DNA of 64,000 nt from Bradyrhizobium oligotrophicum S58 (GTDB taxonomy: Bacteria > Pseudomonadota > Alphaproteobacteria > Rhizobiales > Xanthobacteraceae), in assembly GCF_000344805.1 (NCBI RefSeq), contig NC_020453.1, positions 3,100,001-3,164,000 on the forward strand, read 5' to 3'. The notes beneath the pieces were generated by a model. That model was given only the letters and a program-made list of their open reading frames with translations. It was not told where the DNA came from and made no database searches. The translations under genes were made by a program, and so were the position numbers. Positions 51,872-60,499 of the stretch are shown one piece after another; positions within the stretch are counted from its first letter, which is position 1, and the number at the start of each line of letters is the position of its first letter.

Positions 51872-53584
51872 ATGACCGTGAGCAGCGCGACCTCGAGCAC
51901 GAGCAGCACGACATCGTCTTCCTCGTCCTCGTCGAGCTCGACGAACTCGCTCACCACGTCCGGAACGAGCACCACGAGCACGATCGACTGGACCGCATTG
52001 ATCCAGTCGGCGGTGAATGCCAAGCTCACGGCGGCAACCCAGATCTCGACCAAGATCACGACGAACGAAGCCAAGATCACGGCCTATCAGACGCTGCAGA
52101 CCGCGCTGAAGACGCTGTCGTCGGGATTGTCGTCGCTGGCGACGGCGATGGTGAATTCGCTCGCGACCAATGCTTTTGCAACGCGGGCAGCCACGATCAG
52201 CGCAACCGGCGACGTCAGCGCCTCATCGGCTCTGTCGATGTCGGTGAACAATGGCGCGGCGACCGGAAGCCACACGCTGACGATCAGCCAGGTCGCAACC
52301 GCACAGAAGGTGACCGGAACTGCGCAGTCGAGCCAGACCTCGGCGCTCGGCTATTCCGGCACGTTCTCGCTCGGCCTGTCCGGCGGCAGCACGGCCGACA
52401 TCACGATCACCAGCGGCATGTCGCTGCAGGATGTCGTCGATTCCATCAACGCCCAGACCTCCACCACGAATGTCGAGGCCTCGATCGTCCAGGTGTCGAG
52501 CGGATCCTATCAGCTGGTGCTGACAGGCACGCAGGACGCGGCCGACATCACCTATGCGAGCTCGTCCGGCGACGACATCCTCAACAAGCTCGGGGTGACC
52601 GACAGCTCGGGAGCATTCGCCTCGGTGCTGCAGACGGCGCAGGCCGCGCAGTTCACCCTCGACGGCATCAGCCTGACCCGCAACACCAACGACATCACCG
52701 ACGTGCTCAGCGGCGTCACCTTCGATCTGCTGCAGGCGACGCCGTCCGGAACGACGCTGAACATCAGCATCGGCACCGATACGAGCCAGATCTCGTCGGC
52801 GCTGCAGACCTTCGTCACCAACTACAATGCGTTCCGCGATGCCGTGATCGCGCAGCAGACCACCAACTCCGACGGGACGGCCTCGTCCAGCTCGGTGCTG
52901 TTCGGCGACGGCACCATGCGCGACATCATGAACACGCTTCAGGCCGTGCTCGGAACCTCCGTCGGCGGGCTGACGATGGCGGACCTCGGCCTGTCGTTCA
53001 ACGAGAAGAACGAGCTCGCGCTCGATACGGGGACCTTGTCGACGATCCTCAGCACCAATCTGAGCGGTGTGACGACGCTGCTGTCGGCGCAGACGACGAC
53101 ATCGTCGAGCCAGCTCAGCGTCGTCAATACCGGCACGTCGCCGCAATCCTTCACGCTGGATCTCACGGTGGATTCGTCGGGCAGCCTGACGGCGGCTTCG
53201 GTCGGCGGCGACAGCTCGCTGTTCACCGTCAGCGGCAACACGATCGTCGGCAATTCCGGGACGATCTATGCCGGCATGGCTTTCACCTACACCGGCTCGA
53301 CCTCGCAATCGATCACGGTGACCTCGACCCAGGGGCTCGCCACGCAGATCTACCAGATTGCGAAGACCGCCTCGTCCAGCACCGGCTCGCTGCAGACGCT
53401 GATCGACAGTCTGACGTCACAGGACGAGACGATGACGGCCAAGGTCAACGACATCAAGAGCTCGGCTGCGACGTTTCAGACCCAGCTCACGGCGCAATAC
53501 GCCAAGTATCAGGCGGCGATCGAGAGCGCGAACAACACGCTGACCTATCTGAAAGCCCTTCTCAATTCGAGTTCGAGTAACTGA
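51872..53584 (+). CDS. fliD: Flagellar filament capping protein
   Basis: 570 aa. The hook-associated protein 2 N terminus is preceded by a long Ser/Thr stretch, then STIDWTALIQSAVNAKLTAATQISTKITTNEAKITAYQTLQTALKTLSSGLSSLA; the C terminus has IYQIAKTASSSTGSLQTLIDSLTSQDETMTAKVNDIKSSAATFQTQLTAQYAKYQAAIESANNTLTYLKALLNSSSSN. The cap pentamer sits at the growing filament tip and folds flagellin. GGAGG lies 10 bases before the ATG. It overlaps fliS at its last base. Confidence 0.95.
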   Translation: MTVSSATSSTSSTTSSSSSSSSSTNSLTTSGTSTTSTIDWTALIQSAVNAKLTAATQISTKITTNEAKITAYQTLQTALKTLSSGLSSLATAMVNSLATNAFATRAATISATGDVSASSALSMSVNNGAATGSHTLTISQVATAQKVTGTAQSSQTSALGYSGTFSLGLSGGSTADITITSGMSLQDVVDSINAQTSTTNVEASIVQVSSGSYQLVLTGTQDAADITYASSSGDDILNKLGVTDSSGAFASVLQTAQAAQFTLDGISLTRNTNDITDVLSGVTFDLLQATPSGTTLNISIGTDTSQISSALQTFVTNYNAFRDAVIAQQTTNSDGTASSSSVLFGDGTMRDIMNTLQAVLGTSVGGLTMADLGLSFNEKNELALDTGTLSTILSTNLSGVTTLLSAQTTTSSSQLSVVNTGTSPQSFTLDLTVDSSGSLTAASVGGDSSLFTVSGNTIVGNSGTIYAGMAFTYTGSTSQSITVTSTQGLATQIYQIAKTASSSTGSLQTLIDSLTSQDETMTAKVNDIKSSAATFQTQLTAQYAKYQAAIESANNTLTYLKALLNSSSSN

Positions 53585-54009
53585 TGACCCAGAGTTCGAT
53601 GGCGCAATTTGCAAGTCAGGCCTATCGCGGCGCGGCCGTGGCGGTTCCGCCGCTACGCGCCGTGATCATGCTGCTCAACGGGGCGATGAGCTACCTGCAG
53701 AAATCCTTGCAGGCGCAGGAGGCGCGCCGCTTCGAGGAGGGGCACGCCCATCTGACCCGGGCAACAGCGATCCTGCGCGGATTGAGCCTGCACCTCGATT
53801 CCGTGCGTGGCGGAGCGGTCGCCGACCAGCTGTTCGGGACCTACAACGCCCTGATCGTGGCAGCGTTGCGGGCCTACGGCCGACCTCACATGCGGGAGAA
53901 TTTCCAGCGGATCACCGAAAGCCTGTTGGAGTTGCGGGGGGCCTGGGAGGCCGTCGACGCGGCCGCACGGGGCGCGCGAACGACGGGTGATTCGGCCAAC
54001 CGCCGGTAG
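53584..54009 (+). CDS. fliS: Flagellin export chaperone FliS
   Basis: 141 aa, helical. AFAS-like start MAQFASQAYRGAAVAVPPLRAVIMLLNGAMSYLQKSLQAQEARRFEEGHAHLTRATAILRGLSLHLDSVRGGAVADQLFGTYNALIVAALRAYGRPHMRENFQRITESLLELRGAWE. The pattern (AY...V...P..LI..LY.GA...L..A..A......E.....I.KA..I...L...LD...GGE.A..L..LY..) is FliS-like. Binds the flagellin C terminus before export. The final residues are Arg-rich and variable. Confidence 0.88.
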   Translation: MTQSSMAQFASQAYRGAAVAVPPLRAVIMLLNGAMSYLQKSLQAQEARRFEEGHAHLTRATAILRGLSLHLDSVRGGAVADQLFGTYNALIVAALRAYGRPHMRENFQRITESLLELRGAWEAVDAAARGARTTGDSANRR

Positions 54010-54242
54010 TTTCGGTCGAATCGCGTGGCTGCTGCGGTGCGGAAATCTCGGGAAACCGATCAGAAATAGGCTGCATTGGCTCGCATGTTCGGTATCTCGT
54101 GCAGCGCTGGGTGCATACGCGTCCCGAAAATTACGGAGTTTGCCGCGTCTGGCCGCGATCGATCGTCATAATCGCCGATATCAATTTCGTTTGCGGGCTG
54201 AATGCTTTATGACGATCCTGGAAACGCTGGATTGAGCGGACG
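54010..54242. other. Gap between fliS and the small hypothetical gene
   Basis: 233 bases with no gene or element recognised, slightly A+T-richer than the flanks (TATCAATTTCG, AATTACGG). It may carry the promoter of the small gene at 54243. Confidence 0.35.
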
Positions 54243-54515
54243 ATGGACGTCAGGGAATTCGAGGATCTGATCGACCGGCTGGGTGAGGACATCTCGCAAT
54301 GGCCGGCGGAGCAGCGTCAGGCGGCGACCGATCTGCTTGCGTCCTCTCCCGAAGCTGAGCGCTTGCTGTCGGAGGCTCGCCTCGTTCGCGAGGCGCTGTC
54401 GTCCCCGCCGGTTCGCGCACCGGCCGGCCTGGCCTCCCGCATCCTGGCTGCGGCCAACCGTTTGACCCCGGACGACGCGACAACCGCCTCGGCTGACGCC
54501 CACCAGCCCGGCTGA
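54243..54515 (+). CDS. Small hypothetical protein (90 aa), sigma-locus type
   Basis: 90 aa: MDVREFEDLIDRLGEDISQWPAEQRQAATDLLASSPEAERLLSEARLVREALSSPPVRAPAGLASRILAAANRL. The pattern FExLIDRxGxDxxxWPxxxRxxAxxLLAxSPEAxxLL recalls small rhizobial proteins that travel with ECF sigma genes, so a partner of the sigma factor at 50146 is possible; there is no membrane helix and no direct evidence. It interrupts the flagellar order between fliS and flgD. Confidence 0.7.
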   Translation: MDVREFEDLIDRLGEDISQWPAEQRQAATDLLASSPEAERLLSEARLVREALSSPPVRAPAGLASRILAAANRLTPDDATTASADAHQPG

Positions 54516-54963
54516 GCCCTAGCCGGGGCCGTGCTCCCGCCGGCTGGATCTGAGCGGCTGGGCGTCGAAACCCGATCACGGCTGTCATCTCCTAAAATCG
54601 TCGAACTCGTCTGCGCACGAAACCATCGCGCGCGGGAGCAATGACGCGAGCCGTGACGACTCGATCGTTGCCGCCGGTCTGAAGCGGTCACGCCGCCCAT
54701 GTTCTCTGCTGGTCTCGTCCTGTCCATAGCGGGGCGCGCCGCCAGGCCGCGCTGCCGATGCAGATCGGTGCCTCGGACCAGGCGATTTTTGCCGCCTCTG
54801 CCTAACTGCGTGGCGGCAAATTCTGCCGTCGGATCAACTAATTCGACCGACTAATTGTGCGCCTGGATTCGGCGCTCCGGCCGTTTGATCAGCAAACGCC
54901 TTCACGACCGCGTGGTCGTGCTGTGTCCCGCCGATGTTCGCGGCGAGAGCCGGAGTTTCTGCC
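54516..54963. other. Spacer upstream of flgD with nested inverted repeats
   Basis: 448 bases without a gene. It contains the inverted repeats at 54788-54829. No sigma-54 or sigma-28 consensus could be fitted convincingly. Confidence 0.4.
54788..54829. promoter_or_regulatory. Nested inverted repeats upstream of flgD
   Basis: TTTGCCGCC (54788-54796) and GGCGGCAAA (54812-54820) form a 9-base inverted repeat with a 15-base spacer. The right arm also belongs to CGGCA-N5-TGCCG (54815-54829). Three TGCCG/CGGCA half-sites in 42 bases, about 135 bases before the flgD start, look like binding sites for a dimeric regulator. Confidence 0.4.
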
Positions 54964-55629
54964 ATGAACGTTTCCGCTGCGAGTTCGTCGACCGCGACCA
55001 CCTCATCTACCTCATCATCCAGCGATACGTCGCGCACGACGCTCAGCTCGAGCGACTTTCTGACGCTGCTGGTGAGCGAGCTGCAGAACCAGGATCCGCT
55101 CAACGCGACGAGCGTGACCGACTTCATCAACCAGATGACGTCGTACGCAAACTACACCTCGCAGCAATCGCTCAATACCAGCATGACTTCGCTTGCCAGC
55201 TCGTTCTCCAGCCTGGTGACGCTCAACTCGGTCAACTACATCGGCCATACCGTCGAGGCCAAGACGGACACCGCCGTCCTGTCCAACGGCTCGGCGACGT
55301 TCGGCTATTCGCTCTCGTCGGCCGCGTCGAACGTCTCGATCTCGATCAAGGACTCCTCCGGAAGCACGGTCTGGACCGGAACCGGCACCGGCAACAAGGG
55401 CTCCAATTCGATCACCTGGGACGGCAAGGATTCGAGCGGCAATCAGCTCAGCGACGGCGGCCAGTACACGATCTCGGTCACCGCGACGGACTCCGCCGGA
55501 AATTCGGTTCTCAACTACACGACGATCACCGGGACTGTCACCGGCATCGACACCTCGACCAGCACGCCCTCGCTCACCGTTGGCGGCGTTCCGGTCAGCG
55601 CCAGCAACATCATCGGCGTCACCTCCTGA
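54964..55629 (+). CDS. flgD: Flagellar hook-capping protein FlgD
   Basis: 221 aa. After a Ser/Thr-rich start, LSSSDFLTLLVSELQNQDPLNATSVTDFINQMTSYANYTSQQSLNTSM is the FlgD signature (hook cap recruiting). The C-terminal half has beta-sandwich features (AASNVSISIKDSSGSTVWTGTGTGNKGSNSITWDGKDSSGNQLSDGGQYTISVTATD), like the FlgD Ig-like domain. The start at 54964 is supported by CCGGAG 11 bases upstream; an in-frame ATG at 54934 lacks one. It is the first gene of flgD-flgE-x-flgN-like-flgK-flgL. Confidence 0.92.
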   Translation: MNVSAASSSTATTSSTSSSSDTSRTTLSSSDFLTLLVSELQNQDPLNATSVTDFINQMTSYANYTSQQSLNTSMTSLASSFSSLVTLNSVNYIGHTVEAKTDTAVLSNGSATFGYSLSSAASNVSISIKDSSGSTVWTGTGTGNKGSNSITWDGKDSSGNQLSDGGQYTISVTATDSAGNSVLNYTTITGTVTGIDTSTSTPSLTVGGVPVSASNIIGVTS

Positions 55630-55651
55630 CGATTTCATTCGGAGTACAATC

Positions 55652-56890
55652 ATGAGTCTTTCTGGGGCCCTTTCATCGGCGATCTCGGCGCTCAACGCGC
55701 AGAGCTCGTCGCTCGCCATGATCAGCGACAACATTTCCAATGCCGACACGACCGGATACAAGACCACATCCGGAATGTTCGAGCAGCTGGTGACGGCGTC
55801 GAGCAGCTCGAAGGCCTATTCGTCCGGCGGCGTGTCGGTCTCCGGCCGGTCCAACATCACCCAGCAGGGACTGCTGGCGACCACGACGAATGCGACGGAC
55901 GTCGCCATCCAGGGCTCCGGCTTCTTCGTCGCCACCAACTCGACCTCGGCAGGCGGCGAGACCTTCTATACCCGCAATGGTGCCTTCACGACCGACAATG
56001 CCGGCTACCTCGAGAACAACGGCTATTATATCGAGGGATGGCGCACCGATGCGAGCGGCAATGTCGTCGGCAACGGGCTCGAATCGATCAATACCAAGGT
56101 CGCGCTGACCAATGGCGGGGCGACCACCAAGACGTCGCTGGCGGCCAACCTGCCGGCCGATGCTGCAAGCGGGGATACGTTCAGCAGCTCGATGACGGTG
56201 TACGATTCGCTCGGCCAGTCGCACACGCTCAACGTCACCTGGACCAAGTCGGCGACGGCGAACGAATGGACCGCCGATGTCGCGCCGGCCACGGCTTCGG
56301 ACGGGACCGTGACGAGCGGCACCTATACGATTGATTTCAACTCGGACGGCTCCCTCAGCACGGTCTCCTCGACCAATCTCGGCATCACCTGGAACAACGG
56401 CGCGGCGGCGAGCTCGATCGCGCTCAGCTTCGGCACGACGGGCGGCGGCACTGATGGTCTGACCCAGCTGTCGTCCGGCAGCACGACGCCGAGCGTTTCC
56501 AATTTCAGCGCCAATTCCGACGGCATCTCGTTCGGCACGCTGAGCAGCATTTCGGTCGGCAAGAACGGCCTCGTCGAGGCGACCTATTCCAACGGCCAGA
56601 CCGTCCCGATCTACAAGATCGCGGTGGCGACGTTCTCCGATCCCAATGGTCTCGTGGCACATAGCAGCGGCATGTACACGTCGACGGCGACGTCGGGCAA
56701 CGCGACCCTGCAGGCATCCGGCGAGAATGGTGCGGGAACCATCTACGGCAGCGAATTGGAGTCGAGCACGACCGACACCACGGGCCAGTTCAGCAACATG
56801 ATCTCGGCCCAGCAGGCCTATTCGGCGGCGTCGCAGGTGGTCTCGGCCGTCAACAAGATGTACGACACCCTGATCTCGTCGATGAGGTGA
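55652..56890 (+). CDS. flgE: Flagellar hook protein FlgE
   Basis: 413 aa. The rod/hook N-terminal motif MSLSGALSSAISALNAQSSSLAMISDNISNADTTGYKTTSGMF, the conserved central AIQGSGFFVATNS...FYTRNGAFTTDNAGYLENNGYYIEGW, and the C terminus ISAQQAYSAASQVVSAVNKMYDTLISSMR are those of FlgE. Builds the hook outside the outer membrane. ATG at 55652 follows GGAGTACAATC; 22 bases after flgD. Confidence 0.95.
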   Translation: MSLSGALSSAISALNAQSSSLAMISDNISNADTTGYKTTSGMFEQLVTASSSSKAYSSGGVSVSGRSNITQQGLLATTTNATDVAIQGSGFFVATNSTSAGGETFYTRNGAFTTDNAGYLENNGYYIEGWRTDASGNVVGNGLESINTKVALTNGGATTKTSLAANLPADAASGDTFSSSMTVYDSLGQSHTLNVTWTKSATANEWTADVAPATASDGTVTSGTYTIDFNSDGSLSTVSSTNLGITWNNGAAASSIALSFGTTGGGTDGLTQLSSGSTTPSVSNFSANSDGISFGTLSSISVGKNGLVEATYSNGQTVPIYKIAVATFSDPNGLVAHSSGMYTSTATSGNATLQASGENGAGTIYGSELESSTTDTTGQFSNMISAQQAYSAASQVVSAVNKMYDTLISSMR

Positions 56891-56892
56891 TC

Positions 56893-57162
56893 ATGGCCGA
56901 CCTGAAGAGGGAGCGGCTCGGCGAGGGCGAGGCGCTGTTGAAGAAGCTGCGTCGGTTGAGACTGCGCGCCGCGACCGCCGGCAAGGATGACCGCGCGCAG
57001 CTGTTGGCCCTGATGGACGACATCGAAACGGTACGGCGAAAGCTGCTGCGCGAATGTGCGCTGCTCGACGAGGAACTGAAGGTCGCGGCCGTCAGGGTGA
57101 CGGCGGCGAACACCTATGCCCGCGTCGCGCAGACCAGCCGCCGGCCGCAGCGTGAACATTGA
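56893..57162 (+). CDS. Small coiled-coil protein in the flagellar operon
   Basis: 89 aa, strongly helical and charged: MADLKRERLGEGEALLKKLRRLRLRAATAGKDDRAQLLALMDDIETVRRKLLRECALLDEELKVAAVRVTAANTYARVAQTSRRPQREH. Starts 2 bases after the flgE stop, with GAGGTGATC serving as leader, so translational coupling is likely. No known family; size and position suggest an export accessory or chaperone for the FlgKL set. Confidence 0.7.
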   Translation: MADLKRERLGEGEALLKKLRRLRLRAATAGKDDRAQLLALMDDIETVRRKLLRECALLDEELKVAAVRVTAANTYARVAQTSRRPQREH

Positions 57163-57178
57163 GAGTGGGAGCGACAGG

Positions 57179-57631
57179 ATGAAACACGCAAGCCAGGCCG
57201 ATCGACGGCCCGCAAGCGAGGACGAGGTGCGGACCTTGATCGCGCTGATCGACGAGCTGATCGCGGTGGTCTCGGAAGAGAATGTGGAGCTCGCCAAGGG
57301 GCTGCCGGCCTCGCGCTCGAAACAGCTCGACGACAAGAACCGGCTGGCCGGGCTGTTCGAGCAGCGGGTCGCCGAATGCGCCAGGCAGACGGCAAGCCTC
57401 GACGTGCGCGACCGCGTCCTGCGCGAGCAGCTCATGGAGCACATCCTCAACCTGCGTGGCGCGATGGACGAGAACCTCGTGCGATTGCGGGCCGCGATCG
57501 AAGCCAGCAATCGCCGCATCGAAGCGGTCATGCAGGCCATCCGCGAGCAGATCGCCAATGCCTCGCCCTATGGCGCCGGCGGGCGTCGCACCGCGCGTGC
57601 GACCTCTTGCGGAACCAATGTCAGGGCATGA
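57179..57631 (+). CDS. flgN: FlgN-like flagellar export chaperone
   Basis: 150 aa helical protein: EDEVRTLIALIDELIAVVSEENVELAKGLPASRSKQLDDKNRLAGLFEQRVAECARQTASLDVRDRVLREQLMEHILNLRGAMDENLVRLRAAIEASNRRIEAVMQAIREQIANASPYGAGG. The layout (long N-terminal helix with LxxLxxExxxL, C-terminal MDAIREQ-like helix, GY/YG end) fits FlgN, chaperone of FlgK and FlgL, which are the next two genes. Sequence identity to enterobacterial FlgN is low, so the name is by pattern and context. Confidence 0.7.
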   Translation: MKHASQADRRPASEDEVRTLIALIDELIAVVSEENVELAKGLPASRSKQLDDKNRLAGLFEQRVAECARQTASLDVRDRVLREQLMEHILNLRGAMDENLVRLRAAIEASNRRIEAVMQAIREQIANASPYGAGGRRTARATSCGTNVRA

Positions 57632-57658
57632 TGGCCACCCAGCAGCGGGAGTAGGGCG

Positions 57659-59416
57659 ATGTCGCTCGATATAGCACGGCTGGTCGCCTTCAGCGGCATC
57701 TCGACCACGGAGCTGCAGATCAGCGTGGCGTCGTCGAACATCTCGAACGCCGACACGAAGGGGTATACGCAGAAGACGGCCAACCAGGTCACGAACGTGA
57801 CCGGGGGAATTGGAACCGGCGTTTCCATTACCGGCATTTCGAGCAATGTCGACAAGCTGTTGCTGAAATCGCTGATCGGAGCCAATTCCGAGCTCGGCGC
57901 GGCCGACACCACGAACAACTACCTGACCCAGCTGCAGCAGCTGTTCGGCAGCGCGTCCACGTCCGGCACCTCGACGACGGGAACGTCGCTGGCAAATTCG
58001 CTGGCATCGCTGGAGTCCGCCTTGTCGTCGCTGGCGAGCTCGCCCAGCAGCGTATCGCTGCAATCGGCCGTCGTCAGCGCGCTGGATGATTTCGCAAGCC
58101 AGCTGCGCAGCACGTCGAGCGGTGTGCAGACGTTGCGGGCCAACGCCGACAAGGACATCGCGTCGTCGGTCCAGAGCGCCAACGACGACCTGCAGCAGAT
58201 CGCCGATCTCAATGTCGAGATCCGCAAGATGGCGGCGTCCGGCCAGTCGACGGCGGACCTCGAGGACGAACGCAATTCGGCGCTGCAGGATCTGTCGTCC
58301 TATATGAACGTCAGCTACTACACGGCGTCGAACGGCGACCTCCAGGTCTACACCTCGTCGGGCAGGGCGCTCGTCGACAGCTCGGCCCACACGCTGAGCT
58401 ATACGGCCTCGGCGAATGTCTCGGCGGCGTCGAGCTACGCGTCGGGCGGCTTCAGCGGCATCATGGTCGACGGCCTCGATGTCACGTCCCAGATCACGTC
58501 GGGCAAGATCGGCTCGCTGGTCACGTTGCGGGACGAGACCCTGCCGGCCGCGCAGACCCAGCTCGACCAGTTGGCCTCGCAGCTGAAATCGGCGCTGAAT
58601 TCGATCACCAATGATGCGTCGGCCGTTCCACCTCCGACCACCCTGACCGGAACGGCAAGCGTCAGCAGCACGACGGCGCTGTCGGCGTCCGGAACGGTCC
58701 GCATCGCCGTGGCTGACCAGAGCGGCAATCTCGTTTCGTACCAGGATCTCGATCTGTCGTCCTACGCGACGGTGGGCGATCTGGTCACGGCGCTCAACGG
58801 CATCTCCGGGGTCTCCGCTTCGATCGATTCCAGCGGACACCTGTCGATCAGCGCCACGTCGTCGTCGAACGGCATCGCGATCAACGACATGACCAGCGCG
58901 ATCGGCGGCAGCGGCTTCTCCGACTATTTCGGCATGAATGATCTCGTCACCGGGACGAGCGCCGCCAATTTCGCCGTCAACAGCAGCATTCTGAGCGGCG
59001 CTGCCGGCCTGCCGACCGGCACGCTCGACGGCTCCGCGACCTTGACGACCGGCAGCCAGGTGCTGACGGCCGGCTCGGCGACGGTCATCAATGCGCTCAT
59101 CGACAAGCTGACCGGCTCGACCAGCTTCGCCTCGGCCGGAGGCCTGAGCGCAACGACCGGCTCGTTTGCCGACTATGCCGCGGCGATCGTCGCCAATGTG
59201 GCCAGCAAGGCTTCGCAGGCCTCGACCGCCTACACCGCGAAATCGACGGCCCAGTCGAGCTATGCCAGCTCGCTGTCCTCGCAATCGGGCGTCAACCTCG
59301 ACGAGGAGACGGCGCGGCTGAGCGCCCTGCAGAACAAATACGCCGCCGCCTCGCAGCTGATCTCCGTGGTCAACAGCATGTTCTCGTCGTTGCTCACTGC
59401 CGTGCAATCGACCTAG
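57659..59416 (+). CDS. flgK: Flagellar hook-associated protein FlgK
   Basis: 585 aa hook-filament junction protein. N terminus MSLDIARLVAFSGISTTELQISVASSNISNADTKGYTQKTANQV and the C terminus GVNLDEETARLSALQNKYAAASQLISVVNSMFSSLLTAVQST (FlgK L-x-EE/N-L-x-x-L-Q-Q-Y-Y-A-A-x-x-V motif). Central variable domain Ser/Thr-rich. GCGGGAG lies 9 bases upstream of the ATG. It is followed after 15 bases by flgL. Confidence 0.95.
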   Translation: MSLDIARLVAFSGISTTELQISVASSNISNADTKGYTQKTANQVTNVTGGIGTGVSITGISSNVDKLLLKSLIGANSELGAADTTNNYLTQLQQLFGSASTSGTSTTGTSLANSLASLESALSSLASSPSSVSLQSAVVSALDDFASQLRSTSSGVQTLRANADKDIASSVQSANDDLQQIADLNVEIRKMAASGQSTADLEDERNSALQDLSSYMNVSYYTASNGDLQVYTSSGRALVDSSAHTLSYTASANVSAASSYASGGFSGIMVDGLDVTSQITSGKIGSLVTLRDETLPAAQTQLDQLASQLKSALNSITNDASAVPPPTTLTGTASVSSTTALSASGTVRIAVADQSGNLVSYQDLDLSSYATVGDLVTALNGISGVSASIDSSGHLSISATSSSNGIAINDMTSAIGGSGFSDYFGMNDLVTGTSAANFAVNSSILSGAAGLPTGTLDGSATLTTGSQVLTAGSATVINALIDKLTGSTSFASAGGLSATTGSFADYAAAIVANVASKASQASTAYTAKSTAQSSYASSLSSQSGVNLDEETARLSALQNKYAAASQLISVVNSMFSSLLTAVQST

Positions 59417-59431
59417 TCTGGAGCGGATGTC

Positions 59432-60340
59432 ATGACGATGCGGATCGCGACCTTTGCGAACTCCGACCAGATGATCACGAGCGCGCTGCGAACGCAGGCG
59501 ACCATGGCCAATCTTCAGGTGCAGGAGGCCTCGGGACTGAAGACCGAGTATCTCGCCGGTTACGGCGCCGACACCCAGCACGTCGTCAATCTGCAGGTGT
59601 CGGTCACGCGGGCGCAGTCCCATATCGATGCCGCGACCCTGGCCGACAGCAAGGTGCAGGTCATGTATTCTGCCGTGGGGCAGGTGTCGGACATCGTCAG
59701 CCAGCTGCGCACGGCCTTGAGCGCCGCGAGCTCGGGCAGCAGCACGGGAACCACGTCCGCAATCAGCACCGCGCAGCAGTTGCTGCAGCAGATGTCGGGC
59801 ATTCTGAACACCCAGTATGACGGGCAATACCTGTTCGGCGGCGGGCGGACCGCGACGGCGGCGGTCGACACGTCGAGCTTCGCCTCCGGCGCGGGATCGC
59901 TGACCACGACGGATGCCAGCTACTATCAAGGCGACAGCGAGCTTGCCTCGGTCCGGGTCTCCGATGGCCAATCCGTCACCTATGGCGTCACCGCCGACAA
60001 CTCGGCCTTTGAGGAGGTCATGCGTGTCCTGAAGTTCGTCGCCAACAGCTCGACCCTGTCCGGAACCGACATCACCTCCGCGCTGACGCTTGCCGATCAG
60101 GCGGTGGACGATGTCGCCACGGTGCAGGCGAAGCTTTCCGATGCGGCGTCCCGGATCGAGAGTGCCAAATCGCAGCAGACCGATTACAAGAGCTATGCCG
60201 AGAGCCTGGCGACCGACCTGACCAGCGTCGACGTCGCCGCGGTCACGGCGCAATTGTCGACTTATCAGGCCCAGCTCACGGCGAGCTATACCGCCATCTC
60301 TAAGATCCAGAGCTTGAATCTGGCAAGCTATCTGCGGTGA
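59432..60340 (+). CDS. flgL: Flagellar hook-associated protein FlgL
   Basis: 302 aa. Flagellin-like D0/D1 ends: RIATFANSDQMITSALRTQATMANLQVQEASGLKTEYLAGYGADTQHVVNLQVSVTRAQSHIDA, and C terminus DAASRIESAKSQQTDYKSYAESLATDLTSVDVAAVTAQLSTYQAQLTASYTAISKIQSLNLASYLR. QYDGQYLFGGGRT in the middle is a FlgL mark (xxYLFAGxxT). Second junction protein, joined to the FliC filament. Last gene of the flagellar run. Confidence 0.95.
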   Translation: MTMRIATFANSDQMITSALRTQATMANLQVQEASGLKTEYLAGYGADTQHVVNLQVSVTRAQSHIDAATLADSKVQVMYSAVGQVSDIVSQLRTALSAASSGSSTGTTSAISTAQQLLQQMSGILNTQYDGQYLFGGGRTATAAVDTSSFASGAGSLTTTDASYYQGDSELASVRVSDGQSVTYGVTADNSAFEEVMRVLKFVANSSTLSGTDITSALTLADQAVDDVATVQAKLSDAASRIESAKSQQTDYKSYAESLATDLTSVDVAAVTAQLSTYQAQLTASYTAISKIQSLNLASYLR

Positions 60341-60499
60341 TCCTCGGCCCTTCACCTCGCGGGGCAGGGCGGCCACGCCGACATGTCGGGCCAGCATTGA
60401 CGCTTCCGGCCAGGGCTGCAGGGAACCCGCTCGCGTTCAATTGAAACCATGGGCCGCCCCGGAGGTTTGTTGACGGGCAACTCGTCGGGCGGACCTCTC

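Noticed and set aside
57092..60397. 1101-codon open frame on the minus strand opposite flgK-flgL
   Set aside because: It is a mirror frame of strongly biased high-G+C genes: Arg/Gly/Asp/His-rich translation without domains, while the plus strand encodes clear FlgK, FlgL and the FlgN-like protein.
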